Positions 18,366 through 28,151 are shown, numbered from the stretch's first letter. The stretch is DNA of 64,000 bases from Sulfuricella denitrificans skB26 (GCF_000297055.2 NC_022357.1:2820501-2884500), one strand, 5' to 3'. Notes: a model not told the origin generated them from the sequence alone. Numbers and translations: made by a program.

Positions 18366-18478
18366 AGCCACAGAGATAATGCGGGTTATGCTTATTTCCC
18401 AAGATCACCGGACGAGTGAAGCCAATATTTACAACAGCACATTGGCTTTTCTCTGTGAACTCCGTGTTCTCTGTGGCT
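18366..18478. repeat. Inverted repeat AGCCACAGAGA...TCTCTGTGGCT
   Basis: A perfect 11-bp inverted repeat lies at 18366-18376 and 18468-18478. It encloses a second inverted repeat (the terminator-like stem at 18419-18450) and a degenerate inner copy TTCTCTGTGAAC. The CTCTGTGAACTCCGTGTTCTCTGTGGCT string resembles a dispersed repeat I have seen near genes in many proteobacterial genomes. No second copy was found in the window. Confidence 0.6.
18419..18450 (+). terminator. Weak rho-independent terminator after the flavin reductase
   Basis: AAGCCAAT pairs with ATTGGCTT over a 14-base loop and is followed by TTCTC. The stem is short and the T-run weak. It lies about 130 bases after the stop codon and before the next plus-strand gene. 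Confidence 0.4.
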
Positions 18479-18504
18479 AACTGCTTTTTTAAGATTCAAT
18501 CGCC

Positions 18505-19557
18505 ATGACCCAGCACGCCATTTGCGCCACCATTCCCGATGCAGCCATTGATACCGCCGAGATCAATATCCGCGATATTCTGACGCTTGCGATCGAATAC
18601 CAGCCCATGCAATCCGCAATAGTCGTCTGGGATGGGCAATGCGATCTTGCGATTGCGCTCACCGAGGCCTACCGACGCAACCTCCCCGACGCCATCTTCA
18701 TCGACTTCAACAGTACCGCACCCGAAGCTGTGTGTGCGGCATTTGATCGACTCGTGTCCAGCGATCTGGTGGTGCTGATCCAGTCCACCAGCTTTCGGTT
18801 GAATGCGTATCGCATACGAGTTGAGCTTTTCAAGAAATCGCTCAAAGTTATCGAGCACCCGCATTTATCACGCATGCCAGGCGCGGAATCTGTGCTTTAT
18901 ATCGAGTCGCTGGCTTACGATCCCGCTTATTTCCGTGGTGTGGGCAACGCCTTGAAAGCACGTTTGGACAGGGCGCAAGTAGGCGTCATCGATAGCGATG
19001 GCGAGCAACTGGTATTTGCAGCAGGATTTGAGTCGGCCAAACTCAACGTTGGCGACTACCGCACCATGCTGAATGTCGGGGGGCAATTCCCCATCGGCGA
19101 AGTTTTCACCGAATCCAATGATCTGGAAGCGGCGAATGGCCGTGTGCGCATTGCTATTTTTGGGGATACATCATTCACGGTCAACAAGCCCGCTCAGCCG
19201 ATCACTTTGGTTATCAGCAAAGGTCGAGTAATCGAAGCCATCGACTCTACGCCCGAATTCGATCAGGTTCTCGCCAACATTCGCGCCGACGAAGGCGAAA
19301 TCTGGGTGCGCGAACTGGGTTTGGGCATGAACCGCACTTTCACACAAGACAGAGTCGTCAGCGATATCGGCACCTATGAACGCATGTGTGGCATCCACCT
19401 GTCGCTAGGCGCCAAACATGGCATCTACAACAAGCCCAACATCAGAAGGGCTGCGGCAAGACATCATGTGGATGTGTTTGCCGTGACAAAAAAAGTCATC
19501 CTGGATAACGAGGTGATTTATCAAGACGGCGCCTGGCTGCCTCTCCATACCATCTAG
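18505..19557 (+). CDS. M29 aminopeptidase/NicX-like family protein
   Basis: A 350-residue soluble protein. The C-terminal half has the layout of the thermophilic M29 aminopeptidase/NicX superfamily. These features are NVGGQFPIGEVFTESNDLEA near residue 190, RELGLGMNRTF near residue 275, then LGAKHGIYNKPN and AARHHVDVF, which would hold metal-binding His/Asp residues. The N-terminal half is a Rossmann-like region (DLAIALTEAYRRNLPDAIFID). A metal-dependent hydrolase or ring-opening dioxygenase role is possible; the substrate is unknown. No signal peptide. It is a single gene flanked by repeat-rich sequence and convergent hemY. Confidence 0.6.
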   Translation: MTQHAICATIPDAAIDTAEINIRDILTLAIEYQPMQSAIVVWDGQCDLAIALTEAYRRNLPDAIFIDFNSTAPEAVCAAFDRLVSSDLVVLIQSTSFRLNAYRIRVELFKKSLKVIEHPHLSRMPGAESVLYIESLAYDPAYFRGVGNALKARLDRAQVGVIDSDGEQLVFAAGFESAKLNVGDYRTMLNVGGQFPIGEVFTESNDLEAANGRVRIAIFGDTSFTVNKPAQPITLVISKGRVIEAIDSTPEFDQVLANIRADEGEIWVRELGLGMNRTFTQDRVVSDIGTYERMCGIHLSLGAKHGIYNKPNIRRAAARHHVDVFAVTKKVILDNEVIYQDGAWLPLHTI

Positions 19558-19635
19558 CTGTGCGGTGTCAGATTAAGTTGGAGCATATATGCCATCAACG
19601 TCAGAAGGAGGATTGACCCTGAAAGCGACCATCAA

Positions 19636-20817
19636 TCAGCTCCGCTGTTGCAGCAGCACCATGCTCTCGCGGTAATGCTTGCCGGCTTCTTCGGCGCGGC
19701 CGATTTTCTCCAGCAAGTGCGCCAGTTCCAGGTGCGTCCCGGCGTTGGCTTCGATGCTCAGGCTGGCGTCCAGATAGCTCTGCGCCTTGCCCCACAATTC
19801 CTGCTTTGCGCATAGCCGGCCCAGTGTTTGCAGCAACGCAGCATCCTGAGGATGCCGCTTGAGCCAGTTCTCGGCGCGTTCGATCTGCTTCAGCGTGTCC
19901 TTGCCCAGACATTCGCCATACAATCTGACCAAATCGCTGTCCCACTGAGTTTCCAGGCTATCGGTCAGGATGGTCAGCGCGATCTGGCACTCGCGGAAGA
20001 CCATAAAACTTTGCGCCGCGGCCAGCGCGATCTTGCTGTTGGTCTTGTCAGCACTGGGAATCTTCTGCCAGTAATCGCGCAGGCCGGCCAAATCCTGCTG
20101 CTTCCGTTTCAGATTTTCCTGGTGCGCACCAATTTTTTGCTGCGCGGCCTGGATCGGGTCTATTGCTTCACGTTTCTCCAACTGGGCGATCAGCAGCAGT
20201 ACTTGATCCCAATTTTTGGCCTGCAACTGCGCCTTCAATTCCAGCCGCAATGCCGCAAGATTTTTTCGTGACGTGGTCTGCAATTCCTTCAGGGACTGCA
20301 GCGCCTGCTGGAAATTGCGTTGATCGAGCAATAATTCAGCCCGAGTCATCAGGCGTGGCTCCGGCCGATCCGATCCTACTTCCTCAGCTTGCACCAGATA
20401 GCTGTCGCGGCGATCGTAAGCCTTCAGTTCATGGGCTGCATGTGCTGCCAGCAAGGCGTTGGCCAGAGGTGCTTCATGCGAATCCAGCGCAATGTTGGCA
20501 AACTTTTCGGCCTTGGCATAGCGCCCTTCGTAAAAGAACAATAGCGCGTCATCCATCGCCTCGCGCGCCTTGTCGCGCCTCCGCTCTTGGCGGAAGGCAC
20601 GCACATAGGCGGGCAGGTTCAAGGTATGCACCGCCAGACGCACCGCCACATAGCCTGCAGCAAAAAATGCCAGCAACAGCGTCACAAAAAGGTTGAGAGA
20701 CAGCTCGATCCGATACGGGGAATAAACCAGCAGCACGTAACCGGCATTGTGTTTGGCGGCCAGCATCAGCGCCACCGCCGCGGCCAGGATAGCCAGAATC
20801 CAGAACAGCGTCTTCAC
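19636..20817 (-). CDS. hemY: HemY-like TPR membrane protein
   Basis: A 393-residue inner-membrane protein with two N-terminal transmembrane helices (LFWILAILAAAVALML and LNLFVTLLLAFFAAGYVAV). A tetratricopeptide-rich periplasmic domain with repeated Ala/Leu helices follows, for example YAKAEKFANIALDS and WGKAQSYLDASLSIEA. This is the proteobacterial HemY (HemY_N plus TPR), associated with porphyrin metabolism; it is not the Bacillus protoporphyrinogen oxidase. Its start overlaps the hemX stop by 4 bases, showing translational coupling in hemC-hemD-hemX-hemY. Confidence 0.9.
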   Translation of the reverse strand: MKTLFWILAILAAAVALMLAAKHNAGYVLLVYSPYRIELSLNLFVTLLLAFFAAGYVAVRLAVHTLNLPAYVRAFRQERRRDKAREAMDDALLFFYEGRYAKAEKFANIALDSHEAPLANALLAAHAAHELKAYDRRDSYLVQAEEVGSDRPEPRLMTRAELLLDQRNFQQALQSLKELQTTSRKNLAALRLELKAQLQAKNWDQVLLLIAQLEKREAIDPIQAAQQKIGAHQENLKRKQQDLAGLRDYWQKIPSADKTNSKIALAAAQSFMVFRECQIALTILTDSLETQWDSDLVRLYGECLGKDTLKQIERAENWLKRHPQDAALLQTLGRLCAKQELWGKAQSYLDASLSIEANAGTHLELAHLLEKIGRAEEAGKHYRESMVLLQQRS

Positions 20818-21875
20818 TTGATTCCCGACCTTTCGCGCACCAGTTTATTGTTACGCACCGCATTCAGGCTGGTGGAAATATCCGGCATCTCGATACTCAG
20901 CGGGCCAGTGGCAAGCTGCTTGAGAATGCCAAGCGCGGTCTGGGTCGGCTTTGCCTTGACGTCGAAATAACGGCGCAGCCAGGCTTCAGCTGCTTTCAGG
21001 TCAGCTTTGTAGGTAACTTCATCGTGCCGCAACAAGGCGATGCGCGCCGACAAAAAACGTAACCGCAGATTTTCCCGCAGGAAATAGGCCTGCGGCGGAG
21101 AAAGCAGTGGCGCATCAGGGTTTTCCATATTCTGGATACGAACCAGTTGTTTCATGTCCAGCCAGATTTCTCGTCCCAACTTGGCCAAAGGCGCCTCATC
21201 ACCGCCCGCTTTCGTCGCCACCTTGTCAGCCGGCAGTTCGCTGCCGATCACCAACGGCAAATCGTCCACCATGTTGGCTAGACTGTCGAGGCGCAGACTG
21301 TGTCCGACCACATCAATCGCCGGCAATGCCTGAAGGCGTTCAATATCCGCAACGATCGCCTTGCGCAGGCCGATGAACTGCGGCTTGTCGAGCCGCTGCA
21401 AACGGCTATCGGCGGTTTGTAGCGCGATCAATGCGGCCTTGGGATTGCCGGCAAGCTGCAGTTGCTGGCTGGCAATCAGTAGAATCTGCTCGATCTCGGC
21501 CAGCACCCATTCGTCGCGGTTACGCGACAGCTCCTGGTAAAGAGATTCCAGCGCCACCTGCTGGTTCTGTGATTCGGCCAGCTTCTGCTCCAGCATGCCG
21601 AGCTTGACCATCGCCTGGCGGGATTCCTCCTGCGCCCGCGCCGCAACGATCTGGCTTTCCTTGTTGCGGCTGTCGGATTCGGCCAGGCGACGGCCCAGAT
21701 TCTGCTCGAGAACATTACCGTGCTGCCGACTGTCCAGCCATTGCCAGCCGATCAGAACTAGCGCCACGACCCCCACCGCCAACCCGAGATTGAAACGGGA
21801 TACCCTCGCCGGAGCCGGCCTTGTCTGTGCCGGCACCGGCATTTCCTCTTGCCTGTCCTGTGTATTCTCGCTCAT
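20814..21875 (-). CDS. hemX: HemX-like membrane protein of the heme operon
   Basis: A 353-residue protein with a cytoplasmic N-terminus, one transmembrane helix (LGLAVGVVALVLIGWQWL, near residue 30), a periplasmic coiled coil (residues about 50-115) and an all-helical C-terminal domain ending in RAEAWLRRYFD-type helices. This is the HemX (PF04375) layout. Its annotation as uroporphyrinogen-III methyltransferase is historical, since no SAM-binding motif is visible. It overlaps hemD by 4 bases and hemY by 4 bases. Confidence 0.9.
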   Translation of the reverse strand: MSENTQDRQEEMPVPAQTRPAPARVSRFNLGLAVGVVALVLIGWQWLDSRQHGNVLEQNLGRRLAESDSRNKESQIVAARAQEESRQAMVKLGMLEQKLAESQNQQVALESLYQELSRNRDEWVLAEIEQILLIASQQLQLAGNPKAALIALQTADSRLQRLDKPQFIGLRKAIVADIERLQALPAIDVVGHSLRLDSLANMVDDLPLVIGSELPADKVATKAGGDEAPLAKLGREIWLDMKQLVRIQNMENPDAPLLSPPQAYFLRENLRLRFLSARIALLRHDEVTYKADLKAAEAWLRRYFDVKAKPTQTALGILKQLATGPLSIEMPDISTSLNAVRNNKLVRERSGIK

Positions 21876-22654
21876 GCCCGCTCTCTAGTTTTTTCCCGCC
21901 ACTCGATCAAACCCCTCAGCAAGCCTTCATCACCCGCAGGGGTAACATGAACCTGCTCGGCCCCCAACTCGCGCGCCACCTCGGCAATATTTTCATGGAA
22001 CACAAACAGCGGCGTCTTTTTCAGCCATTGTTGCCCAAGTTTGCCCACCAGATCAAACAGATTGCGCATACTCTCGCCGCTAGTCGCAATTATTGCGTCT
22101 ATTTCACCGCGCACCCACTGCTTAAGCAGCAGGCCGACATCCCCGCTAACGGGCTTTCCGCGCCGGTAACACTCAACCATGGTGAGTTCGGCGCCACGCC
22201 GGACCAACTCGTCGCCCAACAGTTCGCGTCCACCTTCACCGCGAAAAATCACCACCCGCTTACCTGCCATATCCTGTAATTCTGGCAATGCCAGCAACGC
22301 TTCACTATCGAAACGGCCTTTAGGCACGAGTACGCCTTCGCAACCAAAACGCTGCAGCTCTTTCCCGCTGCCCTTACCCACCGCCGCAGAGCGCAAGCTT
22401 TGTGGCCAGCTTCGCTTTGCCCGAATCTGGTTCATCGCCTTGTTAACCGCATTGGGGCTGATGAAAATCGCCAGGTCGAACTGTTCCAGCCGGTCGATCA
22501 CCTTAGACAAGGGTCCCATATCCTGCGCATCGAAAATTTCCAGTGTGGGGAACAGGATCGCCCTGCCGCCGGCGCGCTCGATCAGCTCAGCCAGGTTTCC
22601 CGCCTGATGCGCCGGTCGGGTCACCACCACACCGACATTTTCCAGCGGTTTCAT
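21872..22654 (-). CDS. hemD: Uroporphyrinogen-III synthase
   Basis: A 260-residue enzyme that closes and inverts ring D of hydroxymethylbilane to give uroporphyrinogen III. It begins MKPLENVGVVVTRPAHQAG. FISPNAVNKAM near residue 80, AAVGKGSGKELQRFG near 98 and the C-terminal IATSGESMRNLFDLV near residue 190 are typical of the weakly conserved HemD family. ATG 22654 is preferred to one at 22702, because it has an AGGAG site upstream and avoids overlap with the end of hemC, whose stop is 13 bases away. Confidence 0.92.
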   Translation of the reverse strand: MKPLENVGVVVTRPAHQAGNLAELIERAGGRAILFPTLEIFDAQDMGPLSKVIDRLEQFDLAIFISPNAVNKAMNQIRAKRSWPQSLRSAAVGKGSGKELQRFGCEGVLVPKGRFDSEALLALPELQDMAGKRVVIFRGEGGRELLGDELVRRGAELTMVECYRRGKPVSGDVGLLLKQWVRGEIDAIIATSGESMRNLFDLVGKLGQQWLKKTPLFVFHENIAEVARELGAEQVHVTPAGDEGLLRGLIEWREKTRERA

Positions 22655-22667
22655 CCCCGGCAGGCTC

Positions 22668-23633
22668 CTAGTGTTCGAGTTCCGCCAGTATCTTGTCCGC
22701 ACCCATACCGATCAAGCGCTGCGCCAGTTCCTTGCCAATCTGTTCCGCCTCATCAGGTTTGCCTGACACTTCCGAACGCACCACACGCACGCCATCGACA
22801 CTGGACACGAAGCCGCGCAAGCGGAGCACGCCATCGGCTATTTCGGCAAAGCCGCCCAGTGGCACCTGGCAACTTCCCGCCAAGGCGCGGCTCATCGCGC
22901 GCTCCGCCGTGACGCAGGCGGCGGTATCGGTATGATTGAGCGACGCCAGCAAGGCAATCAGATCGTCGTCCCCGGCTCGGCACTCGATGCCAATCGCGCC
23001 TTGCCCCACCGCCGGCAGACTCTGTTCGGGGGGCAGCAGCGAAGTAATGCGATCGCCCAGGCCAAGGCGCTTCAGCCCCGCCGCAGCGAGAATAATCGCA
23101 GCGTACTGACCTTCATCCAGCTTGCGCAAACGGGTTTGCACGTTGCCGCGCAACGACTCGATTTTCAGTGCCGGAAAACGCGCCTGTATCTGGCACTGGC
23201 GACGCAAACTGGAAGTACCGACCACGCTGCCCGGCGGCAATTCTTCCAGATTTTTGAACTGGTTGGACACGAAAGCATCGCGCGGATCCTCGCGTTCGCC
23301 GATGGCAGCGAGAACAAATCCCTCCGGCATCACCATCGGCACGTCCTTCAACGAGTGCACCGCGATATCAGCACGTCCTTCCTGCATCGCCTGCTCCAGT
23401 TCCTTGACGAACAATCCCTTGCCGCCGATCTTCGACAAGGTCTTATCCAGAATCTGGTCACCGGTCGTGGTCATGCCGAGGATTATTATCTCGATTTGTG
23501 GATATAATGCTTGCAGTTGCTGTCTGATATGGTGAGCTTGCCACATCGCCAGCGCGCTTTCTCGCGTCGCAATGGTAATCTGCGTAATACTGGCGTCTGT
23601 ATTGTCCGAGTGAGTTTTCAACGAATTTCCCAA
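22668..23633 (-). CDS. hemC: Hydroxymethylbilane synthase (porphobilinogen deaminase)
   Basis: A 321-residue enzyme that polymerises four porphobilinogens. The cofactor-attachment cysteine lies in [14 protein letters not shown] near residue 250. [18 protein letters not shown] near residue 20 and [19 protein letters not shown] near residue 90 are family signatures. It opens the hemC-hemD-hemX-hemY run. The start codon is only 15 bases from that of the divergent thioredoxin-like gene at 23649, so promoters must overlap coding sequence. Confidence 0.97.
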   Translation of the reverse strand: MGNSLKTHSDNTDASITQITIATRESALAMWQAHHIRQQLQALYPQIEIIILGMTTTGDQILDKTLSKIGGKGLFVKELEQAMQEGRADIAVHSLKDVPMVMPEGFVLAAIGEREDPRDAFVSNQFKNLEELPPGSVVGTSSLRRQCQIQARFPALKIESLRGNVQTRLRKLDEGQYAAIILAAAGLKRLGLGDRITSLLPPEQSLPAVGQGAIGIECRAGDDDLIALLASLNHTDTAACVTAERAMSRALAGSCQVPLGGFAEIADGVLRLRGFVSSVDGVRVVRSEVSGKPDEAEQIGKELAQRLIGMGADKILAELEH

Positions 23634-23648
23634 GGCAAAGATTACATA

Positions 23649-24140
23649 ATGAACATTAAGCTGGCCAACGGCCTATTGGTGATTATTTTAGCATGGTTCA
23701 CCGCCGCCGGCGTGCACGCCGAGGATAGCGCCGAGGTGCCGATTGCCCACAACCTTGCCGCCGATGCCCAGGAAGCTAAAACCAGGGGTGTGCCGATCAT
23801 GCTGGTCTTCGGCAGCCGCAACTGCACCTTTTGCCTGATACTCAACCGGGATTTCCTGCAGCCGATGCGGCGCAATCCGGAATACGAAGCCAAAGTCATG
23901 ATGCGGCGTATCGACATTACGTCCAACTTGGCACTTCGTGGCTTTTCCGGCAAGACCACCACCCAAGCGGGCTTCGGCAAAGAAAATGGTATCAAACTAA
24001 CTCCTACCATCAAGTGGTTTGACTCGGAAGGCCACGAACTGACTGAACCGCTGATCGGCCTTACCACGCCAGATTACTACGGCGGCTTTCTCGACCAGCG
24101 CATCGATGCAGCCCTCGCCAAAGTACGCGGCAAAAGTTAG
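23649..24140 (+). CDS. Periplasmic thioredoxin-fold protein with CTFC motif
   Basis: A 163-residue protein starting [21 protein letters not shown] at ATG 23649, with a signal peptide cleaved near [23 protein letters not shown] near residue 57 carries a CxxC redox pair, and LTPTIKWFD near residue 117 is the cis-proline loop of the thioredoxin fold. It resembles SoxW/DsbC-like thioredoxin_2 proteins. A thiol-disulfide role in the periplasm is likely; the partner is unknown. It converges on the response regulator gene with no gap: its stop ends at 24140 and the next gene ends at 24141. Confidence 0.82.
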   Translation: MNIKLANGLLVIILAWFTAAGVHAEDSAEVPIAHNLAADAQEAKTRGVPIMLVFGSRNCTFCLILNRDFLQPMRRNPEYEAKVMMRRIDITSNLALRGFSGKTTTQAGFGKENGIKLTPTIKWFDSEGHELTEPLIGLTTPDYYGGFLDQRIDAALAKVRGKS

Positions 24141-24908
24141 TCAGCTGCGTCCGAATTCCTTGACGATGTGCTGCTGCCGCCGGCTGATCGGCAACCTTTC
24201 GGCAATCCCGTTCAGCACCACCACCCAGCCGGATTGGGCTTCGCCGGAATCATCCTGCGCCTGACGCTCGAAGCCCTCGACATAAGCCTTCGCCACCAGA
24301 CAGTTGCGGTGGATGCGCACAAAGCGCCGATCGAACTCCTGCTCCAGGTGGCTTAAGGATTCCTCCACCAGATACTCGCGCTCGGCTGTTCTGACCGTGA
24401 CGTATTTGAGTTCGGCACGCAGGTAGACAATCTCTTCCACCGGGACCAGAACAATCCGGTTTCTTTCGTACACACTCAAATTCGTCCTGCCCTGCGGCGC
24501 CAAGCCGCGCAATGCCTCCACGCTACCGGCCACCAGCGCCTTCGCCTTGAACAGCGCGGCAAGCAGGCGTTCGGCCCGCACCGGCTTGAGCAGGTAATCG
24601 ATCGCGTTTACCTCGAAAGCCTGGACGGCGTAATGATCGTAAGCAGTGACGAAAATGACGGCGGGGGGTTGGGGCAGGCACTGCATGTGCTGCGCCGCCT
24701 CGATGCCATCCATGCCTGGCATGCGGATATCGAGCAGCACCACGTCCGCCGGACTTTGCGCCAGGAACTCCAGCGCCTCATTCCCGTTCGCCGCCTCCCC
24801 CACCAGTTCCAGCGACTGGCTGGCGGCGCAATCCTGCAACAGCTCCTTGAGCCGGCTACGGGCTGGCGCTTCGTCATCCACAATCAGCACGCGCAGGGCT
24901 TCAGACAT
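24141..24908 (-). CDS. LytTR-family response regulator (AlgR-like)
   Basis: A 255-residue protein with a receiver domain (residues 1-120) and a C-terminal LytTR DNA-binding domain (about 150-250). The phosphorylation aspartate is in ADVVLLDIRMPGMDG, and the acidic pocket is in VLIVDDEAPAR. KYVTVRTAEREYLVEESL and FVRIHRNCLVA are characteristic of LytTR. It partners the histidine kinase upstream, with an 8-base overlap. The pair next to hemC and argH recalls Pseudomonas algZ-algR-hemC, where AlgR controls alginate, twitching and virulence. Targets here are unknown, though the type IV filament genes of this window are possible. Confidence 0.9.
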   Translation of the reverse strand: MSEALRVLIVDDEAPARSRLKELLQDCAASQSLELVGEAANGNEALEFLAQSPADVVLLDIRMPGMDGIEAAQHMQCLPQPPAVIFVTAYDHYAVQAFEVNAIDYLLKPVRAERLLAALFKAKALVAGSVEALRGLAPQGRTNLSVYERNRIVLVPVEEIVYLRAELKYVTVRTAEREYLVEESLSHLEQEFDRRFVRIHRNCLVAKAYVEGFERQAQDDSGEAQSGWVVVLNGIAERLPISRRQQHIVKEFGRS

Positions 24909-25956
24909 TTTTTTCGCTCACATAGGGCACGACGATGTGGACCTGGTAGCTGCTGTCGTTCACTTTCGTCATCAGCGTGGCTTCCGCGTCGAAATGCAGC
25001 TCCAGGCGCTCGCGGATGTTCGCGAGTGCCATCTTATTGCCGGAATGGTGGCCTCCATCTCTCTGATAGGGATTGACCAGCACCAGATGCACCTGGTCAC
25101 GGGCGCGGTAAATGTTGATCACGATTTCACCCGGCTCGGTGCAGGGCTCGATCCCGTGATAAACCGCATTCTCCAGCAAGGGCTGAAGTAAAAGCGGCGG
25201 AATCAATGCATCACCCGGCATTTTTTCCACGTGCCAGACCACTTTCAGCCGCTCCCCCAGGCGCAGATGCTCCAGTTCCAGATACTGGCGGCACAGCGCT
25301 ACTTCTTTTTCCAACGGCGCCAACTGCCGATTGTCGGCCATCAGCACTCGAAACAGGTCAGCCATATCCTCCAGCGCCCGCTCGGCCTGTTTCGGGTCAG
25401 AACGAATCAGACTGAGTACCGCATTGATACTGTTGAACAGGAAATGCGGGCGGATACGCGCCTGCAACGCCTGCAACCGGGCTTCGCTGATCGCCGGCGA
25501 GAAGGCCCGGCTGCGCAAGTGAAAGTAGCCCAGCAGCACGCCGCTGACCAGAATGGCAAACAGCCAGTGGCGTTCGAGCGCACCGAGATCAGCATCGAAC
25601 AAACGCTGGCTGAAGAGATGCACCAGCGTGCTCAGCGCCACCTCCAGCAGCAGCACTGCGGCCACGCCAACACGATAAGGCAGGCGTGACAGAACGCCAC
25701 GGCCAAGGCAAAGGCAAAGCAGGGACAGCAGCAGTACCGGTTGCACCAGTACGGAGAGATCCATCAGCTCCCGCCACATTCCGTCGTAGCTGGGCGCTTT
25801 CAGCATCGCCGCGACCACGCTCATTCCGTCGACGACAAACAGGATGCGCAGCATGATGCCGAGATTGCAGAAGTTTGGCAGCGCCACCCCGGCCATGCCG
25901 GAGGGCGGTATCGCAGCCCCTGTGGGAGCAGGCGGATTTTGCTTTATACTTGTCAT
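24901..25956 (-). CDS. Membrane histidine kinase of the LytS/AlgZ family
   Basis: A 351-residue kinase. About four transmembrane helices fill residues 30-150. The His_kinase domain (PF06580) has [18 protein letters not shown], containing the phospho-accepting histidine. The HATPase region has [11 protein letters not shown] and [13 protein letters not shown]. It lacks a large periplasmic sensor, so the signal is probably read at or within the membrane. It overlaps its response regulator by 8 bases and lies 29 bases from divergent argH. Confidence 0.9.
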   Translation of the reverse strand: MTSIKQNPPAPTGAAIPPSGMAGVALPNFCNLGIMLRILFVVDGMSVVAAMLKAPSYDGMWRELMDLSVLVQPVLLLSLLCLCLGRGVLSRLPYRVGVAAVLLLEVALSTLVHLFSQRLFDADLGALERHWLFAILVSGVLLGYFHLRSRAFSPAISEARLQALQARIRPHFLFNSINAVLSLIRSDPKQAERALEDMADLFRVLMADNRQLAPLEKEVALCRQYLELEHLRLGERLKVVWHVEKMPGDALIPPLLLQPLLENAVYHGIEPCTEPGEIVINIYRARDQVHLVLVNPYQRDGGHHSGNKMALANIRERLELHFDAEATLMTKVNDSSYQVHIVVPYVSEKNV

Positions 25957-25985
25957 TTTCGAATTTTGGTCAAGGCGGCAACGAT

Positions 25986-27386
25986 ATGCAACAAAAATCC
26001 TCGGCGACGGGTAAAGTCTGGTCGGGCAGATTCAGCGAACCGGTCGCGGAACTGGTCAAGCGTTATACCGCTTCGGTTGAATTCGACCAGCGTCTGGCAG
26101 AATTCGACATTCAGGGCTCGCTCGCCCACGCTTCCATGCTCGAATCCTGCGGCATCATCGCCGCGGATGACCTTGCGTCTATCCGCAAGGGCCTCGCCCA
26201 GATCCTGGATGAAATCCGTGCCGGCCAGTTCGAATGGCTGCTCGACCTGGAAGACGTCCACCTGAATATCGAAAAGCGCCTCACCGCCCTGATAGGCGAA
26301 GCCGGCAAGCGACTGCACACCGCCCGCTCGCGCAACGACCAGGTCGCCACCGACGTACGCCTGTGGCTGCGCGCCTCCATCGATGAACTGCTGGCCTTGA
26401 TCAAGGGCCTGCAACTAGCCCTGCTCGATCTGGCGGAACAGCACGTCGATACTGTCATGCCCGGCTTTACGCATTTGCAGGTCGCCCAGCCGGTTACTTT
26501 CGGCCATCATCTCATGGCCTACTTCGAAATGCTCAAGCGCGATGCCGAGAGAATGCGCGACTGTCGCACGCGCGTCAACCGTCTGCCGCTCGGCGCAGCT
26601 GCGCTGGCTGGCACCAGCTTCCCGATCGACCGGGAAATGGTGGCGCGGGAGCTGGGCTTCGACGGGGTCTGCGAAAACTCGCTCGACGCTGTTTCCGATC
26701 GCGACTTCGCCATCGAATTCACGGCTGCCGCTGCGCTGATCATGACCCATCTGTCGCGCCTGTCGGAAGAGTTGATTCTGTGGATGAGCCCGCGTGTCGG
26801 CTTCATCGACATCGCCGACCGCTTCTGCACCGGCTCCTCGATCATGCCGCAGAAAAAAAATCCGGACGTGCCCGAACTGGTGCGCGGCAAAACCGCCCGC
26901 GTCACCGGCCATTTGATGGCGCTGCTGACCCTGATGAAATCCCAGCCCCTGGCCTACAACAAGGACAACCAGGAAGACAAGGAACCGCTGTTCGACACCG
27001 TGGATACGCTCACCGCCACGCTGCGCATCTACGCCGACATGATGGGCGGCATCACGGTAAACAAGGAAGCCATGCGCCAGGCCGCATTCCAGGGCTATGC
27101 CACCGCCACCGACCTGGCCGACTACCTGGTGAAAAAAGGCCTGCCTTTCCGCGATGCCCACGAAGTCGTCGCCCTCGCCGTGCGCCACGCGGAAGGCAAG
27201 CGTTGCGACCTGAGTGAACTTTCCCTGGATAAACTGCTCGAATTCTCACCTTTGATCACCGACGACGTATTCGCCGTGCTCACCCTGGAAGGCTCGCTGA
27301 ACAGCCGCAACCACATCGGCGGCACCGCGCCACAGCAAGTCAGGTCCGCCATCCAGCGTGGCCGAAAATTTATCGAGACCCTCTGA
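25986..27386 (+). CDS. argH: Argininosuccinate lyase
   Basis: A 466-residue enzyme that splits argininosuccinate to arginine and fumarate. It begins [20 protein letters not shown], and has [17 protein letters not shown] near residue 110, [15 protein letters not shown] near residue 160 and the lyase signature [12 protein letters not shown] near residue 283. ATG 25986 is chosen because the reading frame upstream overlaps the divergent kinase gene and lacks homologous character. The S24-like gene begins 2 bases after its stop. Confidence 0.97.
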   Translation: MQQKSSATGKVWSGRFSEPVAELVKRYTASVEFDQRLAEFDIQGSLAHASMLESCGIIAADDLASIRKGLAQILDEIRAGQFEWLLDLEDVHLNIEKRLTALIGEAGKRLHTARSRNDQVATDVRLWLRASIDELLALIKGLQLALLDLAEQHVDTVMPGFTHLQVAQPVTFGHHLMAYFEMLKRDAERMRDCRTRVNRLPLGAAALAGTSFPIDREMVARELGFDGVCENSLDAVSDRDFAIEFTAAAALIMTHLSRLSEELILWMSPRVGFIDIADRFCTGSSIMPQKKNPDVPELVRGKTARVTGHLMALLTLMKSQPLAYNKDNQEDKEPLFDTVDTLTATLRIYADMMGGITVNKEAMRQAAFQGYATATDLADYLVKKGLPFRDAHEVVALAVRHAEGKRCDLSELSLDKLLEFSPLITDDVFAVLTLEGSLNSRNHIGGTAPQQVRSAIQRGRKFIETL

Positions 27387-27388
27387 AA

Positions 27389-27772
27389 ATGCAAATACCC
27401 ATGCCACAGAAAAAAATTATCCCCATCATCCCCCATAACGAAGGGCCAGAAATAGCCGATGAAACCACTGCCTGCTCCAGCGCCGAACCCTACGCGCTGA
27501 TGGTGCTGGGCGACAGCATGTTGCCCGAATTCGAAGAAGGCGAAATCATCATCATCGAACCGGAAGGTCTGGCGCACAACGGCTCCTACGTTGTTGCCTG
27601 GCACAAGGATGAATACATCTTCCGCCAGCTGGTGCAACACAGTGACCGCTGGTACCTGAAACCCCTCAACGACCTGTACCCCACTGATGAAGTGCCAGGG
27701 CTGGAAGTAGTGAAGGGGGTAATCACGCAGAAAAAGAAACCGGGCAAGCGGAGTTCGATGAAGTCTTACTAG
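27389..27772 (+). CDS. S24-type (LexA/UmuD-fold) protein without DNA-binding domain
   Basis: A 127-residue protein consisting almost only of an S24 peptidase fold. LMVLGDSMLPEFEEGEIIII (near residue 38) has the catalytic serine of the GDSM motif. The strand where LexA and UmuD have the catalytic lysine (VKRL-type) here reads EYIFRQLVQ, so the lysine appears replaced by arginine and self-cleavage is doubtful. There is no N-terminal helix-turn-helix, so it is not a complete repressor. It lies 2 bases after argH and is probably co-transcribed. Its role is unknown; a UmuD-like or regulatory binding function is only a guess. Confidence 0.75.
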   Translation: MQIPMPQKKIIPIIPHNEGPEIADETTACSSAEPYALMVLGDSMLPEFEEGEIIIIEPEGLAHNGSYVVAWHKDEYIFRQLVQHSDRWYLKPLNDLYPTDEVPGLEVVKGVITQKKKPGKRSSMKSY

Positions 27773-27775
27773 TTA

Positions 27776-27988
27776 GTGTTCGGGGTTTGGCTGCCTGATA
27801 ACGACATTGATGACGCCATCTACGCCAGTCAGACCATCCTGTGCTTTGTGGGCATTGCCCTCAATCGCGAAGCCACCCCAACGCAAGCACAAGCCACAAG
27901 ATTCAAACTAAATGCGTCAACGTTTAAAGGCTGGAAAAACCGATTCGAATGCCTTGTGGCTGAGCTTTGCCATGGCCGGCGAATCTAG
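27776..27988 (+). pseudogene. Possible remnant of an IS5-family transposase N-terminus
   Basis: A 70-codon open frame with a GTG start directly after the S24-like gene. LPDNDIDDAIYASQTILCFV and GIALNREATP resemble the N-terminal region of IS5-type transposases (DPAMEEALYDI...RFAGLDL...IPDETT). The frame then loses similarity and ends. No terminal inverted repeats or rest of the transposase were found. It is best treated as a decayed fragment, not a functional gene. Confidence 0.35.
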
Positions 27989-28051
27989 CGTTGAGCGTAA
28001 TACACTCTAATTTCCCTACCGTGTTTTAGCTCCCCTTCAATTACATTCGTT

Positions 28052-28074
28052 TAAAAAATGGCCCTCATGGGCCG
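28052..28074 (-). terminator. Terminator-like hairpin on the minus strand with no gene upstream
   Basis: On the minus strand GGCCC-ATGA-GGGCC is followed by ATTTTTTAAA, a textbook short terminator. No minus-strand gene lies upstream; to the right on that strand is only the antisense of the phosphatase. It may stop antisense transcription or be left over from a lost element. Confidence 0.4.
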
Positions 28075-28151
28075 AAATACTCAATTATCTGCAATCTTGC
28101 TGCCACATTCCTCGGTTAAGGTGGCGTCGCAGACCCCTCGGGTCGCTGCAT

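Noticed and set aside
22655-22702. Upstream start for hemD
   Set aside because: It would overlap the hemC end by 35 bases and lacks a ribosome binding site; ATG 22654 has AGGAG upstream.
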